Assembly: GCF_000181495.1 (NCBI RefSeq)
Contig: NZ_ABCF01000001.1
Location: forward strand, 248,001 to 312,000
DNA: 64,000 nucleotides
Source: Bacillus sp. SG-1
GTDB lineage: Bacteria; Bacillota; Bacilli; Bacillales; Bacillaceae_B
Reading direction: 5' to 3'
This document shows positions 34,611-43,227 of this stretch, in pieces. Under the pieces are notes generated by a model. That model ran no database searches. It worked only from the letters and a program-made list of their open reading frames with translations, and was not told the DNA's origin. Each line of letters begins with the position of its first letter. Position 1 is the first letter of the stretch. The translations under genes were made by a program, and so were the position numbers.

Positions 34611-35249
34611 ATGAACAGTACATGGAATAAAATCATTTATAAGGTTTGGTCTCCAATTTATGACCAATTGTTCAATAGAGGGTTGTTTTTGGATGCAAGA
34701 AAGAAAGTTTTTACAGGGCTGGAGTTACCTAAAGGAAGTAAAGTACTATTTGTCGGGATAGGTACTGGAGCAGACCTTGAATTCTTTAATGATAGATTGC
34801 TGGACTTGACAGCCATCGATTTTTCCAGTGATATGTTGAAAATAGCTCGAGGGAAGTACAAAAACTCAAATATAGATTTTGTTCAAATGGATGCACAGGA
34901 CATAAATTTCCCAGATGATTCTTTCGATTTCATTGTTGCCAGCCTCATTCTTTCGGTTGTGCCTGACCCTTTGAAAAGTCTGCAAGAAATGAATCGGGTG
35001 TTAAAGAATGGCGGATCGATACTGATATTCGATAAGTTTTCATCTAATAAGAGTGGCTTCTATCTTACAAAGATTCTCCGGCCGGTCATCAAGGTCCTTG
35101 GTACAGACATAGGGATTAATCATTGGGAACTAATTAGTAAAATGGATGGTGCCCTGCGTATTCAAAAGGACGACCCGGTCATGCTCAATGGAATGTATCG
35201 CAAATTATTAGTAGAGAAAGTAGAGGGGGAAGGATATGCCCGACAGTAA
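34611..35249 (+). CDS. class I SAM-dependent methyltransferase (UbiE-like)
   Basis: A 212-aa methyltransferase: VLFVGIGTGADLEFF near residue 45 is motif I, LTAIDFSSDML the ribose-binding acidic loop, VQMDAQDINFPDDSFDFIVASLILS the second motif, and LKSLQEMNRVLKNGGSILIFDKF the fourth. The pattern resembles UbiE/COQ5 enzymes. It overlaps the HIT gene by 14 nt. Confidence 0.85.
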   Translation: MNSTWNKIIYKVWSPIYDQLFNRGLFLDARKKVFTGLELPKGSKVLFVGIGTGADLEFFNDRLLDLTAIDFSSDMLKIARGKYKNSNIDFVQMDAQDINFPDDSFDFIVASLILSVVPDPLKSLQEMNRVLKNGGSILIFDKFSSNKSGFYLTKILRPVIKVLGTDIGINHWELISKMDGALRIQKDDPVMLNGMYRKLLVEKVEGEGYARQ

Positions 35250-35637
35250 AGATTGTCCTTTTTGCAACCCGCAAAAGGACCCTGAACAAAATATCGTATT
35301 TGAAAATGATACTTGTTTTTTTCTTCAGCATAATGATCAACAGGATGTTTTGGAAGGCTGTGGCGTTATAGTGCCAAAAAAGCATCATGCCAACGCTTTT
35401 GAACTGACCCAAGAAGAATGGAACGATACATACGAATTATTACAGGAAGCAAAAGCATACCTGGACGAGAAATTTTCACCCGATGGATATACGCTTGGCT
35501 GGAATGTAGGCGAAGTTTCCAATCAATTCATTTTTCACAGTCACCTCCACGTGATCCCCCGGTATAATGACGAACCATTAGCTGGAAAAGGGCTTCGCTA
35601 TTGGCTGAAACAGCCGGAAAATAAGAGGAACCTATAA
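35236..35637 (+). CDS. HIT family protein
   Basis: A 133-aa histidine-triad protein: CPFCNPQ at 7-13 (Zn half-site) and FHSHLHVIPR at about 99-108 (HxHxH with the catalytic middle His). HIT proteins hydrolyse nucleotide phosphoramidates or diadenosine polyphosphates. RBS GGGGGAAGG is inside the upstream methyltransferase gene. Confidence 0.87.
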   Translation: MPDSKDCPFCNPQKDPEQNIVFENDTCFFLQHNDQQDVLEGCGVIVPKKHHANAFELTQEEWNDTYELLQEAKAYLDEKFSPDGYTLGWNVGEVSNQFIFHSHLHVIPRYNDEPLAGKGLRYWLKQPENKRNL

Positions 35638-35660
35638 AGGAGTAATTTGTAGGTAAGTGA

Positions 35661-35900
35661 TTGGAATGCATTGATTCGCATTCTCAAGGTGCTGGAAATG
35701 GTAGGTCGATTTTTAAAATGACCACCAATCGAACATTATTTGGTAGGTCGATTCAGGATTTTGGTAGAAAGACACACAAATCAGCGGTCGATTTGTATGT
35801 AAGTGATAAAAAAGCTAAGATACACCTTCCAATGAGGGCCGCTAAGAAAGTTGCTAGAGTATTTAAAGTTGTCACCGATCACTTAAAAATACAAACATAA
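35661..35900 (+). CDS. uncertain 79-aa ORF with direct repeats in its gene
   Basis: A TTG-started ORF with poor binding site. The last 40 residues are basic (KAKIHLPMRAAKKVARVFK) and look coding-like, but the region also has direct repeats GGTAGGTCGATT at 35700 and 35742 and GGTCGATTT at 35785. It ends 14 nt before the PP2C-like pseudogene. It may be a gene or only repeat DNA. Confidence 0.25.
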   Translation: MECIDSHSQGAGNGRSIFKMTTNRTLFGRSIQDFGRKTHKSAVDLYVSDKKAKIHLPMRAAKKVARVFKVVTDHLKIQT

Positions 35901-35914
35901 ATGAGGTCAAACTG

Positions 35915-36709
35915 ATGAAAGAATATAAATGGGCAGGGTCTGAAAATTCCTTTGTGGATGAGGTTCACATGAAAGAGATTGATAGGGTAGTTGTCGGGCA
36001 CTTTGGCGGAAACTCGTCTGCGGGTCAAAGCAAAAATGAAGATGGATGCCTTCTTTGGTCTAACAAGGAGAAAGATTGGGAGTTTGCTATCCTGCTGGAT
36101 GCTCATAACACAGCTCAAAGTGCCGAGCTTGTCATTTCGGAGTTTTACGAGCGGAAACAAGAGATATTGAATCTTCTGGACTTAGAGTGTGAACCGGCCT
36201 TCAATCAGATCAATGATTTGATTCTTCAAACGTTTAAAGGAGAGTCTTTTCAGGAGGCTTGCAAAACCATCAAGGGGGAGACTGCCTGCCTTTTTGTCAT
36301 CAGAAAAGAAAACTTCCTTTCCTGGTTTTCCATCGGCGACTGTATTCTTAACTTGTATCATCCTGATTTGTCCAAGCTTGGAGAATATCAGCAGAACCAC
36401 CGCAGCTTTTTTGAGTGGGTTGGCCAAGAAAGCACTTTTAATAAATCTGTTCCTTGCTACAGTACCGGCATATAAGAATTGAGAAAAGGTACCAATCACA
36501 TATTTTTAACTACTGATGGATTAACAGAGTGTCCGGGTACAGAGTTTGCACGTCCCGACAAGATCTTTTCTGTCTTTAATGGCAGGACGAATCAACAGGG
36601 GGTTGCAGAACTTTTAAACACAATACGTGAAAACAATGTAAGAGACAGCACGACGATTCTATCGTGGAGAGTCGATCAAAATAAACAGGCGACCAAGCCT
36701 AGTAACTAA
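35915..36709 (+). pseudogene. PP2C-like phosphatase split by an in-frame TAA
   Basis: Reading frame 35915-36475 and the frame 36479-36709 are the same frame, separated only by TAA at 36473-36475. Joined they give a ~264-aa PP2C-like protein: SAGQSKNEDGCLLW with the family Asp, LLDAHN, LSWFSIGDCILNLY, and after the stop FLTTDGLTECPG with another metal Asp. PP2C enzymes dephosphorylate Ser/Thr. Whether the stop is real or an assembly error is open. Confidence 0.75.
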
Positions 36710-36723
36710 GGATGTGATAGTTG

Positions 36724-36927
36724 ATGAGATTTTTATTTCTTTTCGGTTTAGTCTTTTTTGCCGGCAGCTTTATCTTCTGCATCATGAACTTCTTCGGTGA
36801 ATATAATGGGAGAGGTTTTCTGCTTTCACTGTTTGGCATGCTGAATGCATCAATAGCCATGGGAGTATCCGAGATTTTGAGTAAACTGGAGAGCCGGAAT
36901 TTCAGTAAAGAGAGAATGGATTCATGA
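36724..36927 (+). CDS. small membrane protein
   Basis: A 67-aa protein with two hydrophobic segments (about 2-22, 32-48). ATG 36724 follows AAGGATGTGA. It overlaps the next gene by 4 nt (ATGA). No family recognised. Confidence 0.6.
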   Translation: MRFLFLFGLVFFAGSFIFCIMNFFGEYNGRGFLLSLFGMLNASIAMGVSEILSKLESRNFSKERMDS

Positions 36928-37365
36928 AAAAGTGGAAGTTGGTACTAGTGATGATTTTACTTTTTCCAATAGGGGTTCTGACTGGATTGTACACTTCTGT
37001 GGAGGAAGCAACCCGGGAAATCAGAGTAGGTTACCAGGAAGGGGGTAATCAAGAAGTTATCCGTATTGAAAAAGTTATCACGAATATAGAAGATCAGTCT
37101 GCCATCGATAACATTATGATGATTTATCTTAATAAGGAAAAAATTGATCCCCCATATGGACCTGAACCACCCGGATGTTTACATATCAGTGATGAGTCCA
37201 AGACAGCATACTGGTTTAATAGATTCCCGAGTTTGGTTTCATGAAGAGGGGGCTATTATTGCGCAGCGACTGGGAGACAGCTGGGAGAAAGCGCAGTATT
37301 TCAGTGTTTCTCCTCAAGATGCCGGCTATTTAAAAGAAACCATCCAGTATCAAAGTATAAACTAA
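36924..37365 (+). pseudogene. exported/membrane hypothetical protein, frameshifted
   Basis: Frame 36924-37244 (hydrophobic start, then extracytoplasmic) ends at TGA. A +1 frame carries on to 37365 with FHEEGAIIAQRLGDSWEKAQYFSVSPQDAG. The two frames fit together at about 37210-37225 (AYWF then DSRVWFHEEG). Without the shift the gene would encode about 146 aa. No family recognised. Confidence 0.6.
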
Positions 37366-37366
37366 A

Positions 37367-37397
37367 ATCCCGGAAACCATTGGTTTTCGGGATTATA
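37367..37397 (+). terminator. terminator
   Basis: AATCCCGGAAAC / GTTTTCGGGATT stem, loop CATTG, followed by ATATT; it closes the unit that ends with the frameshifted gene. Confidence 0.75.
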
Positions 37398-37443
37398 TTA
37401 GATATGCTCTATTCGTAAATATGGTGATTTTGTGATAGAGTCT

Positions 37444-37494
37444 GTTGATTTCCATTCCAGGGGCGTGACTCCGCGGGGTGTGCGGTGAGCCTCC
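37444..37494. repeat. palindromic repeat A, left half
   Basis: GTTGATTTCCATTCCAGGGG through GTGAGCCTCC. The right half resumes at 39250 with CTCCTCGGCGCAAGCGCC and ends at 39484 with CCATTCCAATCAAC. Similar sequences (GTTGATTTCCGCTCCAGG..) are frequent in Bacillaceae. The IS element lies between the halves. Confidence 0.7.
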
Positions 37495-37863
37495 CTCTAG
37501 AAATGTTGGAGTATCAACCTTTGAAGCCGTTTTTCTGGTTAGAAAACTTTTTTGAACTGAATCAATTTAATAATATTTTCTAGATGTTCAATAATTTGTA
37601 AGGGGAAGCTTACGCTTCGCTAGAGCTAAATGGAAATCATTAACTCTAAAGTGCTTATGTGATGCACATTGGATCTCTGCGAATCTTATGATGACGTACC
37701 CTCCCATGTCTCTTGGCGTCTAGCGCGTACATTCCTTCGTTCGGTCTATTCATAAGGCAGAGGCTGGCAATGCTCCTCGAGGGACTCGTGGTCTAATGGC
37801 TCATTATGTGCCGGCTTCTCCGTGTCATCCTCTTGTTTAGATTTCAAACTACTTAGAAGTAGC
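37495..37863 (-). ncRNA. candidate bridge/seeker RNA region of the IS element
   Basis: A 369-nt non-coding 3' end. IS110-family recombinases use an element-encoded RNA, which in IS1111 elements lies downstream of the transposase. AATGCTCCTCG at 37769-37779 equals 11 nt across the right IS/target junction (39246-39256), as expected of a guide loop. A weaker echo of the target (CTCTTGGCG..AGCGCG) is at about 37711. No RNA boundaries are known. Confidence 0.45.
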
Positions 37864-39141
37864 TCAAGCCGCCTCTTGGAGGCAATGGAGGTCTCTCATC
37901 ATAAGACTTGCATTAAAGTGCATACGTTTCACACACAAAGCGTGTAGAATCTTAAGTAACTTCCCACATAATACAACCATAGCTTCTTTCTTCTTCAATG
38001 GATTGACAGTTCGAGTTGTGTAGTAATGGTATAGGGATTTAAAGGCGATGTTATGTTGAATCAAAGGAAGTATGACTCGAAATAATATAGCCCTCAGTTT
38101 CCTTCTACCCCTTTTTGAGATTTTCTTCTGGCCTTTGTGTTGTCCGGAAGAGTTTTCCCTTAGTGTGAGGCCCGCTAATTTAATTAATTGGCGTGGATGC
38201 TCATATAGACTAAGAGAGCCTGTCTCAGAGAGTAATTCAACAACTGTGTTTTCACCTAAACCATCAACTGACAGTACAAACTCATAATCTGTCATTTGTT
38301 GTGCGAGTTCATTTAACCTGGACGATAAGGTCTCAAGTTGTTTTGAAAGAGCTTTGAATTGAGAAATTAAAGTACCCATCTCAAAACGTGCCATCTCTAA
38401 CCCTTCTGTCAGTCCGATTGACTGTTTAGCCATTGATTTTAACTTTTTAATCTTAGAAAAGGAAAGGCATTGTAGCCCTTCTACACTTTTGTATAGGTAG
38501 ATTAAATCTTCATCACTTTTTCTATAAAGGTCAATGGGTAAAGGGGTCATTTCAAGTACAGCACAAGCGTTTTTCCCAAAGCTTTTAAATATGTGGTGAA
38601 ACTCAGGGAAATAAAGATCTGTCCAACGAACCATTCGATTTTTAATGGCTGTAAGATCTTCTTGTATCTTAGATCGCAGGCTTGCGCCATTTCGAAGTTC
38701 AGCTTCGACCCCTTCTAAGGTTCGTGTATAGTTGAACCGGCCGTCACGTATTAAGCTAGCGATAACACGAGCGTCCTTTTGATCATTTTTAGTTTGAAGG
38801 TTGTCATCTAATTCTTTAGTTCTATTCACATGCATAGGATTCACCATGACAAAACGGATACGCTGGCCAACCAAATACGCAGCTAAGTTCATCCAATAGT
38901 GTCCTGTAGGTTCAAATCCCACGATAACCTCTGATTTTTGATGTTGAATTTGTAGAGATTGAATCCTTTTATCCAGCTGATCAAATCCTGCACCTGATTG
39001 AAAGAAGGGAAACGATTTTTGTAAAATACGACCACGATCATCCATTGCACATGCGAAGTGTTTCTTTTTGGCAATGTCGATTCCAATGACCATAGTATCT
39101 TCAGAAACTTGATTAATTTTATGATTCGTATTACTATTCAT
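37864..39141 (-). CDS. IS110-family transposase
   Basis: A 425-aa DEDD recombinase. The RuvC-like domain has VIGIDIAKKKH (first D), GFEPTGHYW (E) and DQKDARVIA (last D residues). The C-terminal Transposase_20 domain shows SVDGLGENTVVELLSETG, then ENSSGQHKGQKKISKRGRRKLR, the region of the catalytic serine. ATG 39141 has AGGAGG 7 nt upstream; the longer in-frame ORF from 39222 is less likely. Complete and probably functional. Confidence 0.88.
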   Translation of the reverse strand: MNSNTNHKINQVSEDTMVIGIDIAKKKHFACAMDDRGRILQKSFPFFQSGAGFDQLDKRIQSLQIQHQKSEVIVGFEPTGHYWMNLAAYLVGQRIRFVMVNPMHVNRTKELDDNLQTKNDQKDARVIASLIRDGRFNYTRTLEGVEAELRNGASLRSKIQEDLTAIKNRMVRWTDLYFPEFHHIFKSFGKNACAVLEMTPLPIDLYRKSDEDLIYLYKSVEGLQCLSFSKIKKLKSMAKQSIGLTEGLEMARFEMGTLISQFKALSKQLETLSSRLNELAQQMTDYEFVLSVDGLGENTVVELLSETGSLSLYEHPRQLIKLAGLTLRENSSGQHKGQKKISKRGRRKLRAILFRVILPLIQHNIAFKSLYHYYTTRTVNPLKKKEAMVVLCGKLLKILHALCVKRMHFNASLMMRDLHCLQEAA

Positions 39142-39249
39142 TATGGTCCTCCTGTATGGTATTGAGTTTCGATTTGGTTGTTGATACTCAAGCATCATAC
39201 AAGAGGACTTTTTCTTTTTCAAGACCGCTAAAGATTATAAACAGGAATG

Positions 39250-39484
39250 CTCCTCGGCGCAAGCGCCTGTGAGGTTACGTTCCAGTGGGTACGTAACCTT
39301 GGTCTCACCTGTCATCAAAAGTGGAAGCGCCCTGGTCAGTCCCGACAGGCAAATGTTCCTGAGAGAAAAAAAGGCGATTTTTCCTTTTATTCTCTCAGGG
39401 TTATTTGACCCCGAGGGGCTGGGCGCTGGAACTAGACGTCACGCTACTCCCGCAGGAGGTCACGCACCGTCCATTCCAATCAAC
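39250..39484. repeat. palindromic repeat A, right half, interrupted by repeat B
   Basis: Begins CTCCTCGGCGCAAGCGCC, is interrupted at 39314-39441 by another element, and resumes with CGCTACTCCCGCAGGAGGTCACGCACC...CCATTCCAATCAAC. The outer arm is the complement of the left arm at 37444. Confidence 0.65.
39314..39441. repeat. palindromic repeat B nested in repeat A
   Basis: AGTGGAAGCGCCC at 39320 pairs imperfectly with GGGCGCTGGAACT at 39421-39433; CTGAGAGAA and TTCTCTCAG form an inner hairpin. The sequence phrase GGGGCTGGGCGCTGGAACTAGACGTC is familiar from other Bacillaceae. It is probably a MITE or REP-like unit. Confidence 0.55.
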
Positions 39485-39548
39485 TCTCTTTAATTAATTT
39501 CCTTCTTTTTAGTCAGTTAGATAACCACAACATTTTAGATGACAGGCA

Positions 39549-41348
39549 TTAGATAAGATCTTCTGAAAGTTTAATATATTCGTCGATTGCTTCTGCAACT
39601 GGCTGGATGGCCGCCTTCCAGAATGACTCTTGTGTTAAGTCTTCATTAAGATAGAATTCTGCAAGCTGTTCGACGGTCATGCGGCCTGAATTTCTTAAGA
39701 GTTCATCGTACTGATCGATGAATGAATCTCCTTGTTTTTTGGCTAGTGAATAGACACCATTACTGAAAAGATAGCCGATGGTATAAGGGATATTATAAAA
39801 TGCCTTTTCTGTACTGTACAAATGTGAAGTGGTAACCCAGCTGTATTCATGAACACCGTCAACATGCTCCCCGTAGATATCCGTCTCAGCTGCTGCCATT
39901 AATCCGGTGATTTCCTGACTGCTCAATAACCCTTCTTTTCTCTTTTCATAGAGGTTCTGTTCAAATTGGAACCTGGCCGGTATTAATCCAAGGTAGGTCA
40001 TCCCTGCGGAAATCTTGGACTCCAGTAAAGACAGTCGTTCTTTCTTGTCTTCTGCATGTGAAAGAGCAGCATCCAGGACAAGGTTTTCACAAAAAGTAGA
40101 GGCGGATTCTGCGACACTCGTTCCTTTTTTTCTTGCAAAAGCAGGTTCCTCATCCAGTATGAAGTTATGATAGGCATGACCAAGTTCATGTGCGAGTGTA
40201 ATGATATCGTGATAGGTACCTTTGAACGTCATTAAAATCCTGCTTTCCTTCTGCAGTGGCATGGAAGCACAAAACGCCCCGCCAGCTTTATTCCGGCGAT
40301 CCTCTGCTTCGATCCATCTCTCTTCAAAAGTTTTTTCTGCAAAGTTCCCCAGCTTTTCGCTGAATCCATGAAATTGGCTTACGATGATTTCCCGGGTTTC
40401 TTCATAAGTGAAGGTTTTTTCAGTGGTGAAAGTGTTGGCGGGAATTTCAAACCATTTCAATTTTTCCACTTTGGACAGCTCCGCTTTTCTTTTTAAGAAT
40501 CGGTGAAGAAGTCCATAATTGGATTTTATTACAGCCATCATCGTGTTCAAGGTGCTTTGTTTTATCCTGTTTTGGTCAAGGGCTTCTTTTAAAATATTGT
40601 CCCACCCACGCTGCTTATAAACATCGAGGCGGAATCCGGAAATAGAATTCAAAATCGACGCGTATGTATCGGAAACTTTTTCACATGCTTCATTATAGGC
40701 ATTCATTACATCTTGCTTATGACTTCTGTCTGTGGAAGTTAATATCTCATAATAGGCCTCTGTTAAGGTTAACTCCTTTATTTCTCCCTCTTTCTCCAGC
40801 GGGATTTTCAGCTGCGCAATCTGCTGGTCATAATGATTTTCCCAAGCTGTAAAACCATTGACGGAGAGAGTGTGGATCAGTTGCTCCATCGGCAATGACA
40901 GCTTTTCCTTTGCCTGCTGTTTTCTCTCTTCAAGGAAGAAACGGTACTGGGTTACTTCTTCGTTATTAATCAACAGGTTCCAGTCTTCGTCGGCCATGGA
41001 AGCAAGAAGGTGGTCAAGCTCCCCTAAGAGAATTTCAAAAGAGCTTCTCAATCTGGCACTTTCGTTAACAAGGCCTGAGGCAGAATGATCTTCCACGTTA
41101 TTGGAAGTTAGACAAATCAGAAATTCATCTACTTGCAACGTGCCTTCCATAACTGATTGTATTCTTCTTAACAGGTTCACCATTGTACTAACCGAGAAAC
41201 ACTCATGAGTTTGAATGGTTTTCATTTCTGTTTGAATTTCTTTAATGGATAATGCAAGCTGTTTCATAAAATCTTGCAAATCCGCTGATTGGCTTCCGTC
41301 CGAATAAATACTATCCAAATCCCAATTCTTACTGATCGTTTTTTCCAT
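39549..41348 (-). CDS. pepF: M3 family oligoendopeptidase F
   Basis: A 599-aa zinc peptidase. The HEXXH motif is HELGHAYHN at about 383-391 (ALAHELGH-type), with the downstream Glu in TFCENLVLD. The long N-terminal helical part and the repeated KRKEGLL/QEIT C-terminus fit PepF. It cleaves 7-17-residue peptides in the cytoplasm. ATG 41348 was chosen because AGGGGGT lies 7 nt upstream; an ORF start at 41420 lacks a site. Confidence 0.87.
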   Translation of the reverse strand: MEKTISKNWDLDSIYSDGSQSADLQDFMKQLALSIKEIQTEMKTIQTHECFSVSTMVNLLRRIQSVMEGTLQVDEFLICLTSNNVEDHSASGLVNESARLRSSFEILLGELDHLLASMADEDWNLLINNEEVTQYRFFLEERKQQAKEKLSLPMEQLIHTLSVNGFTAWENHYDQQIAQLKIPLEKEGEIKELTLTEAYYEILTSTDRSHKQDVMNAYNEACEKVSDTYASILNSISGFRLDVYKQRGWDNILKEALDQNRIKQSTLNTMMAVIKSNYGLLHRFLKRKAELSKVEKLKWFEIPANTFTTEKTFTYEETREIIVSQFHGFSEKLGNFAEKTFEERWIEAEDRRNKAGGAFCASMPLQKESRILMTFKGTYHDIITLAHELGHAYHNFILDEEPAFARKKGTSVAESASTFCENLVLDAALSHAEDKKERLSLLESKISAGMTYLGLIPARFQFEQNLYEKRKEGLLSSQEITGLMAAAETDIYGEHVDGVHEYSWVTTSHLYSTEKAFYNIPYTIGYLFSNGVYSLAKKQGDSFIDQYDELLRNSGRMTVEQLAEFYLNEDLTQESFWKAAIQPVAEAIDEYIKLSEDLI

Positions 41349-41740
41349 TACAATACCCCCTGCAAAAATGTTAAACTCTTCCACCTGTATTAGTATAACG
41401 TAAATAGTACGAATATTCATCCAACTTCAGACGGAGCAGCCAGCCTTTGTCATCTATATGTAACATTTGTAATAAAAATTAGGAGAATCCCTAAAACACC
41501 TCATCTTAAAAAGACTGAATTTCCTTTTTATAAGACTTCTAATCTTTTGAAGTGCATGATCCTTGAAGGTTGTTATCTCGTTAATTTAGGAATGCAGGGG
41601 GTACTGAAGATGGAATATAGGGGTAAGAAGCGCTTAGGGATCTTCACCAAAATAAAGAAGTATTAATACTGTTGTAACAAGCTTTCCAGCTCCTTTTAGT
41701 AAAATGGAAGAGAGGATAATTGGAAAGCGGGGATGGGAAA
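41349..41740. other. intergenic region between PepF and methyltransferase
   Basis: About 390 nt between two divergent genes. No gene recognised. A possible 18-codon ORF at 41610-41666 has CAGGGGG 8 nt upstream and a very basic product (RGKKRLGIF, KIKKY), but nothing else supports it. No riboswitch structure is visible. Confidence 0.4.
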
Positions 41741-42451
41741 ATGAAAGAATTGATTATGAGCAATAACGATGTTTTGACAATGTTGGACGGACTGCTTCAA
41801 GAACAGAGAAGCTTTGACTGGGACGGCTTTTATGCAGACAGAAACAAAAAGGTCCCTTTCTTTGTTGACCTGCCGGATGAAAATTTGGTGAAGTACATAG
41901 AGAAAGGCATCCTACCGGGGGGAAAGGCATTGGAATTGGGCTGCGGTCCAGGGAGGAATGCAATATACCTTGCAGAGAAGGGTTTTTTAGTTGATGCCGT
42001 TGACTCATCAGAGGAGGGGTTGAATTGGGCGGCAGAACGTGCGAAAGAAAAGGGAGTAGCTATTAATTTTAGAAGAGAAGACCTTTTTGATATGGATTAT
42101 AAAGAGCAAGATTATGACTTTGTCTATGACTCCGGGTGTTTTCATCATATTGCCCCACACAGGAGAATGGATTATATTGAGTTGGTCGAAAAAGCATTAA
42201 AGCCGGGAGGGTACTTTGCGCTTAGCACTTTCATAGAAGGAGGGCCTCTCGGTGGGGCAGACATATCAGATTGGGATGTCTACCGATTAAAGAGCATGAG
42301 AGGGGGGCTGGGGTATTCAGAAAAGAAACTGAAAACCATCTTTCAAACCTTCGCTCCAGTGGAAATTCGTTTCATGGAGGATAGGCCAAATTCGAAAAGT
42401 GTGTTTGGGCTGGCCGGGTTGAGAGTGGCTTTATTCAAGAAAAAAAGATAG
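41741..42451 (+). CDS. class I SAM-dependent methyltransferase
   Basis: A 236-aa protein: GKALELGCGPGRNAIYLAEKGF near residue 63 is motif I, VDAVDSSEEGLNWA the ribose loop, and DFVYDSGCFHHIAPHRRMDY the active-site region, close to tellurite-resistance/thiopurine-type methyltransferases. ATG 41741 follows GCGGGGATGG; TTG 41720 and ATG 41756 are alternatives. Confidence 0.83.
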   Translation: MKELIMSNNDVLTMLDGLLQEQRSFDWDGFYADRNKKVPFFVDLPDENLVKYIEKGILPGGKALELGCGPGRNAIYLAEKGFLVDAVDSSEEGLNWAAERAKEKGVAINFRREDLFDMDYKEQDYDFVYDSGCFHHIAPHRRMDYIELVEKALKPGGYFALSTFIEGGPLGGADISDWDVYRLKSMRGGLGYSEKKLKTIFQTFAPVEIRFMEDRPNSKSVFGLAGLRVALFKKKR

Positions 42452-42456
42452 TGAAT

Positions 42457-42492
42457 GGGAAACTTCCGTCCAAAATTAGGCGGAAGTTTTGT
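42457..42492 (+). terminator. terminator after the methyltransferase
   Basis: AAACTTCCG / CGGAAGTTT stem, loop TCCAAAATTAGG, followed by TGTTTT. Confidence 0.75.
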
Positions 42493-42557
42493 TTTACCAT
42501 TATAACCAATTATAGGAAGTGTTAAAATGAGTATATTCCGAAAATTATAAAGGGGGG

Positions 42558-42761
42558 ATGAATGTGAACAGAATTGTTTCTTCAATTTATATTTCTGTTT
42601 CGCTGTTACTGTTTTTTCTCTTGATCCTGGCAAAAGAGGTTCTGCAATTGATGAATTCCCTGTTATGGTTTTTTCCTTGGGCTGCATTGGTGATCGGCGG
42701 CTGCTATTTATATGCAGATCTAGACACGATTCAAAAAAAGAAAGCCGAGGATAAAAAGTGA
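42558..42761 (+). CDS. small membrane protein
   Basis: A 67-aa protein with two hydrophobic segments (about 10-24 and 34-52) and a basic tail. The GGGGGG run is very near the ATG; GTG 42564 has the better spacing and may be the real start. It overlaps the next gene by 4 nt. Confidence 0.6.
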   Translation: MNVNRIVSSIYISVSLLLFFLLILAKEVLQLMNSLLWFFPWAALVIGGCYLYADLDTIQKKKAEDKK

Positions 42762-43227
42762 AAAATAAATCTTTGATTCTTGCGGTTTTGGTACTGTTTA
42801 TAATGATGACAGCCATTTTTTCTTGGTACGAAGGAAGCGGCTTAATGGATGATCCTCACCAGTGGGAATATACAGCGCTGATTTCAGGATGGATGGACGA
42901 TGGCGAAGTGCTTGGAAAAAGCGAAATATCTCAATTTGATTTCTTCCTGTATGCCATAAAGTTTCACCCCCTGTTCCCATCAAGCATGATGGTGTTTTTC
43001 TCCTTTTGCTGTTTTTCATAGTTTATCCTTTTAAAAACAAGAAGATCGTAATGCCGCTCATGGCCTTTTACGCAATCATTTTGATTTTTTCTTTTACTAT
43101 TATTCCGAATGAACAGGGGACGGGCGTTTTTCTCAATAGTGTGAGAAGTTCTGCGCTGATTTTAATCGTTCTATCTACACTCATTTGGTATAGGAATAAG
43201 ACGGAAGAGGTGAAAACAAGTGGATAA
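42758..43227 (+). pseudogene. DUF4306-like membrane protein, frameshifted
   Basis: Frame 42758-43021 and frame 43006-43227 overlap and together read as one membrane protein: WYEGSGLMDDPHQWEY, FDFFLYAIKFHPLFP, then in the other frame LLFFIVYPFKNKKIVMPLM and a final helix. The first part resembles YjdJ/DUF4306. A one-base change near 42985-43010 separates them. Confidence 0.6.

Larger units (their letters stand above)
37491..39253 (-). mobile_element. IS110/IS1111-type insertion sequence
   Basis: About 1.76 kb between two copies of CTCC (37491-37494 and 39250-39253) inside repeat A. The transposase lies on the minus strand. Subterminal inverted repeats GAGTATCAAC (37509-37518) and its complement (39180-39189) are typical of the IS1111 group. 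A 369-nt non-coding stretch follows the transposase gene and only about 108 nt precedes it. Confidence 0.8.
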
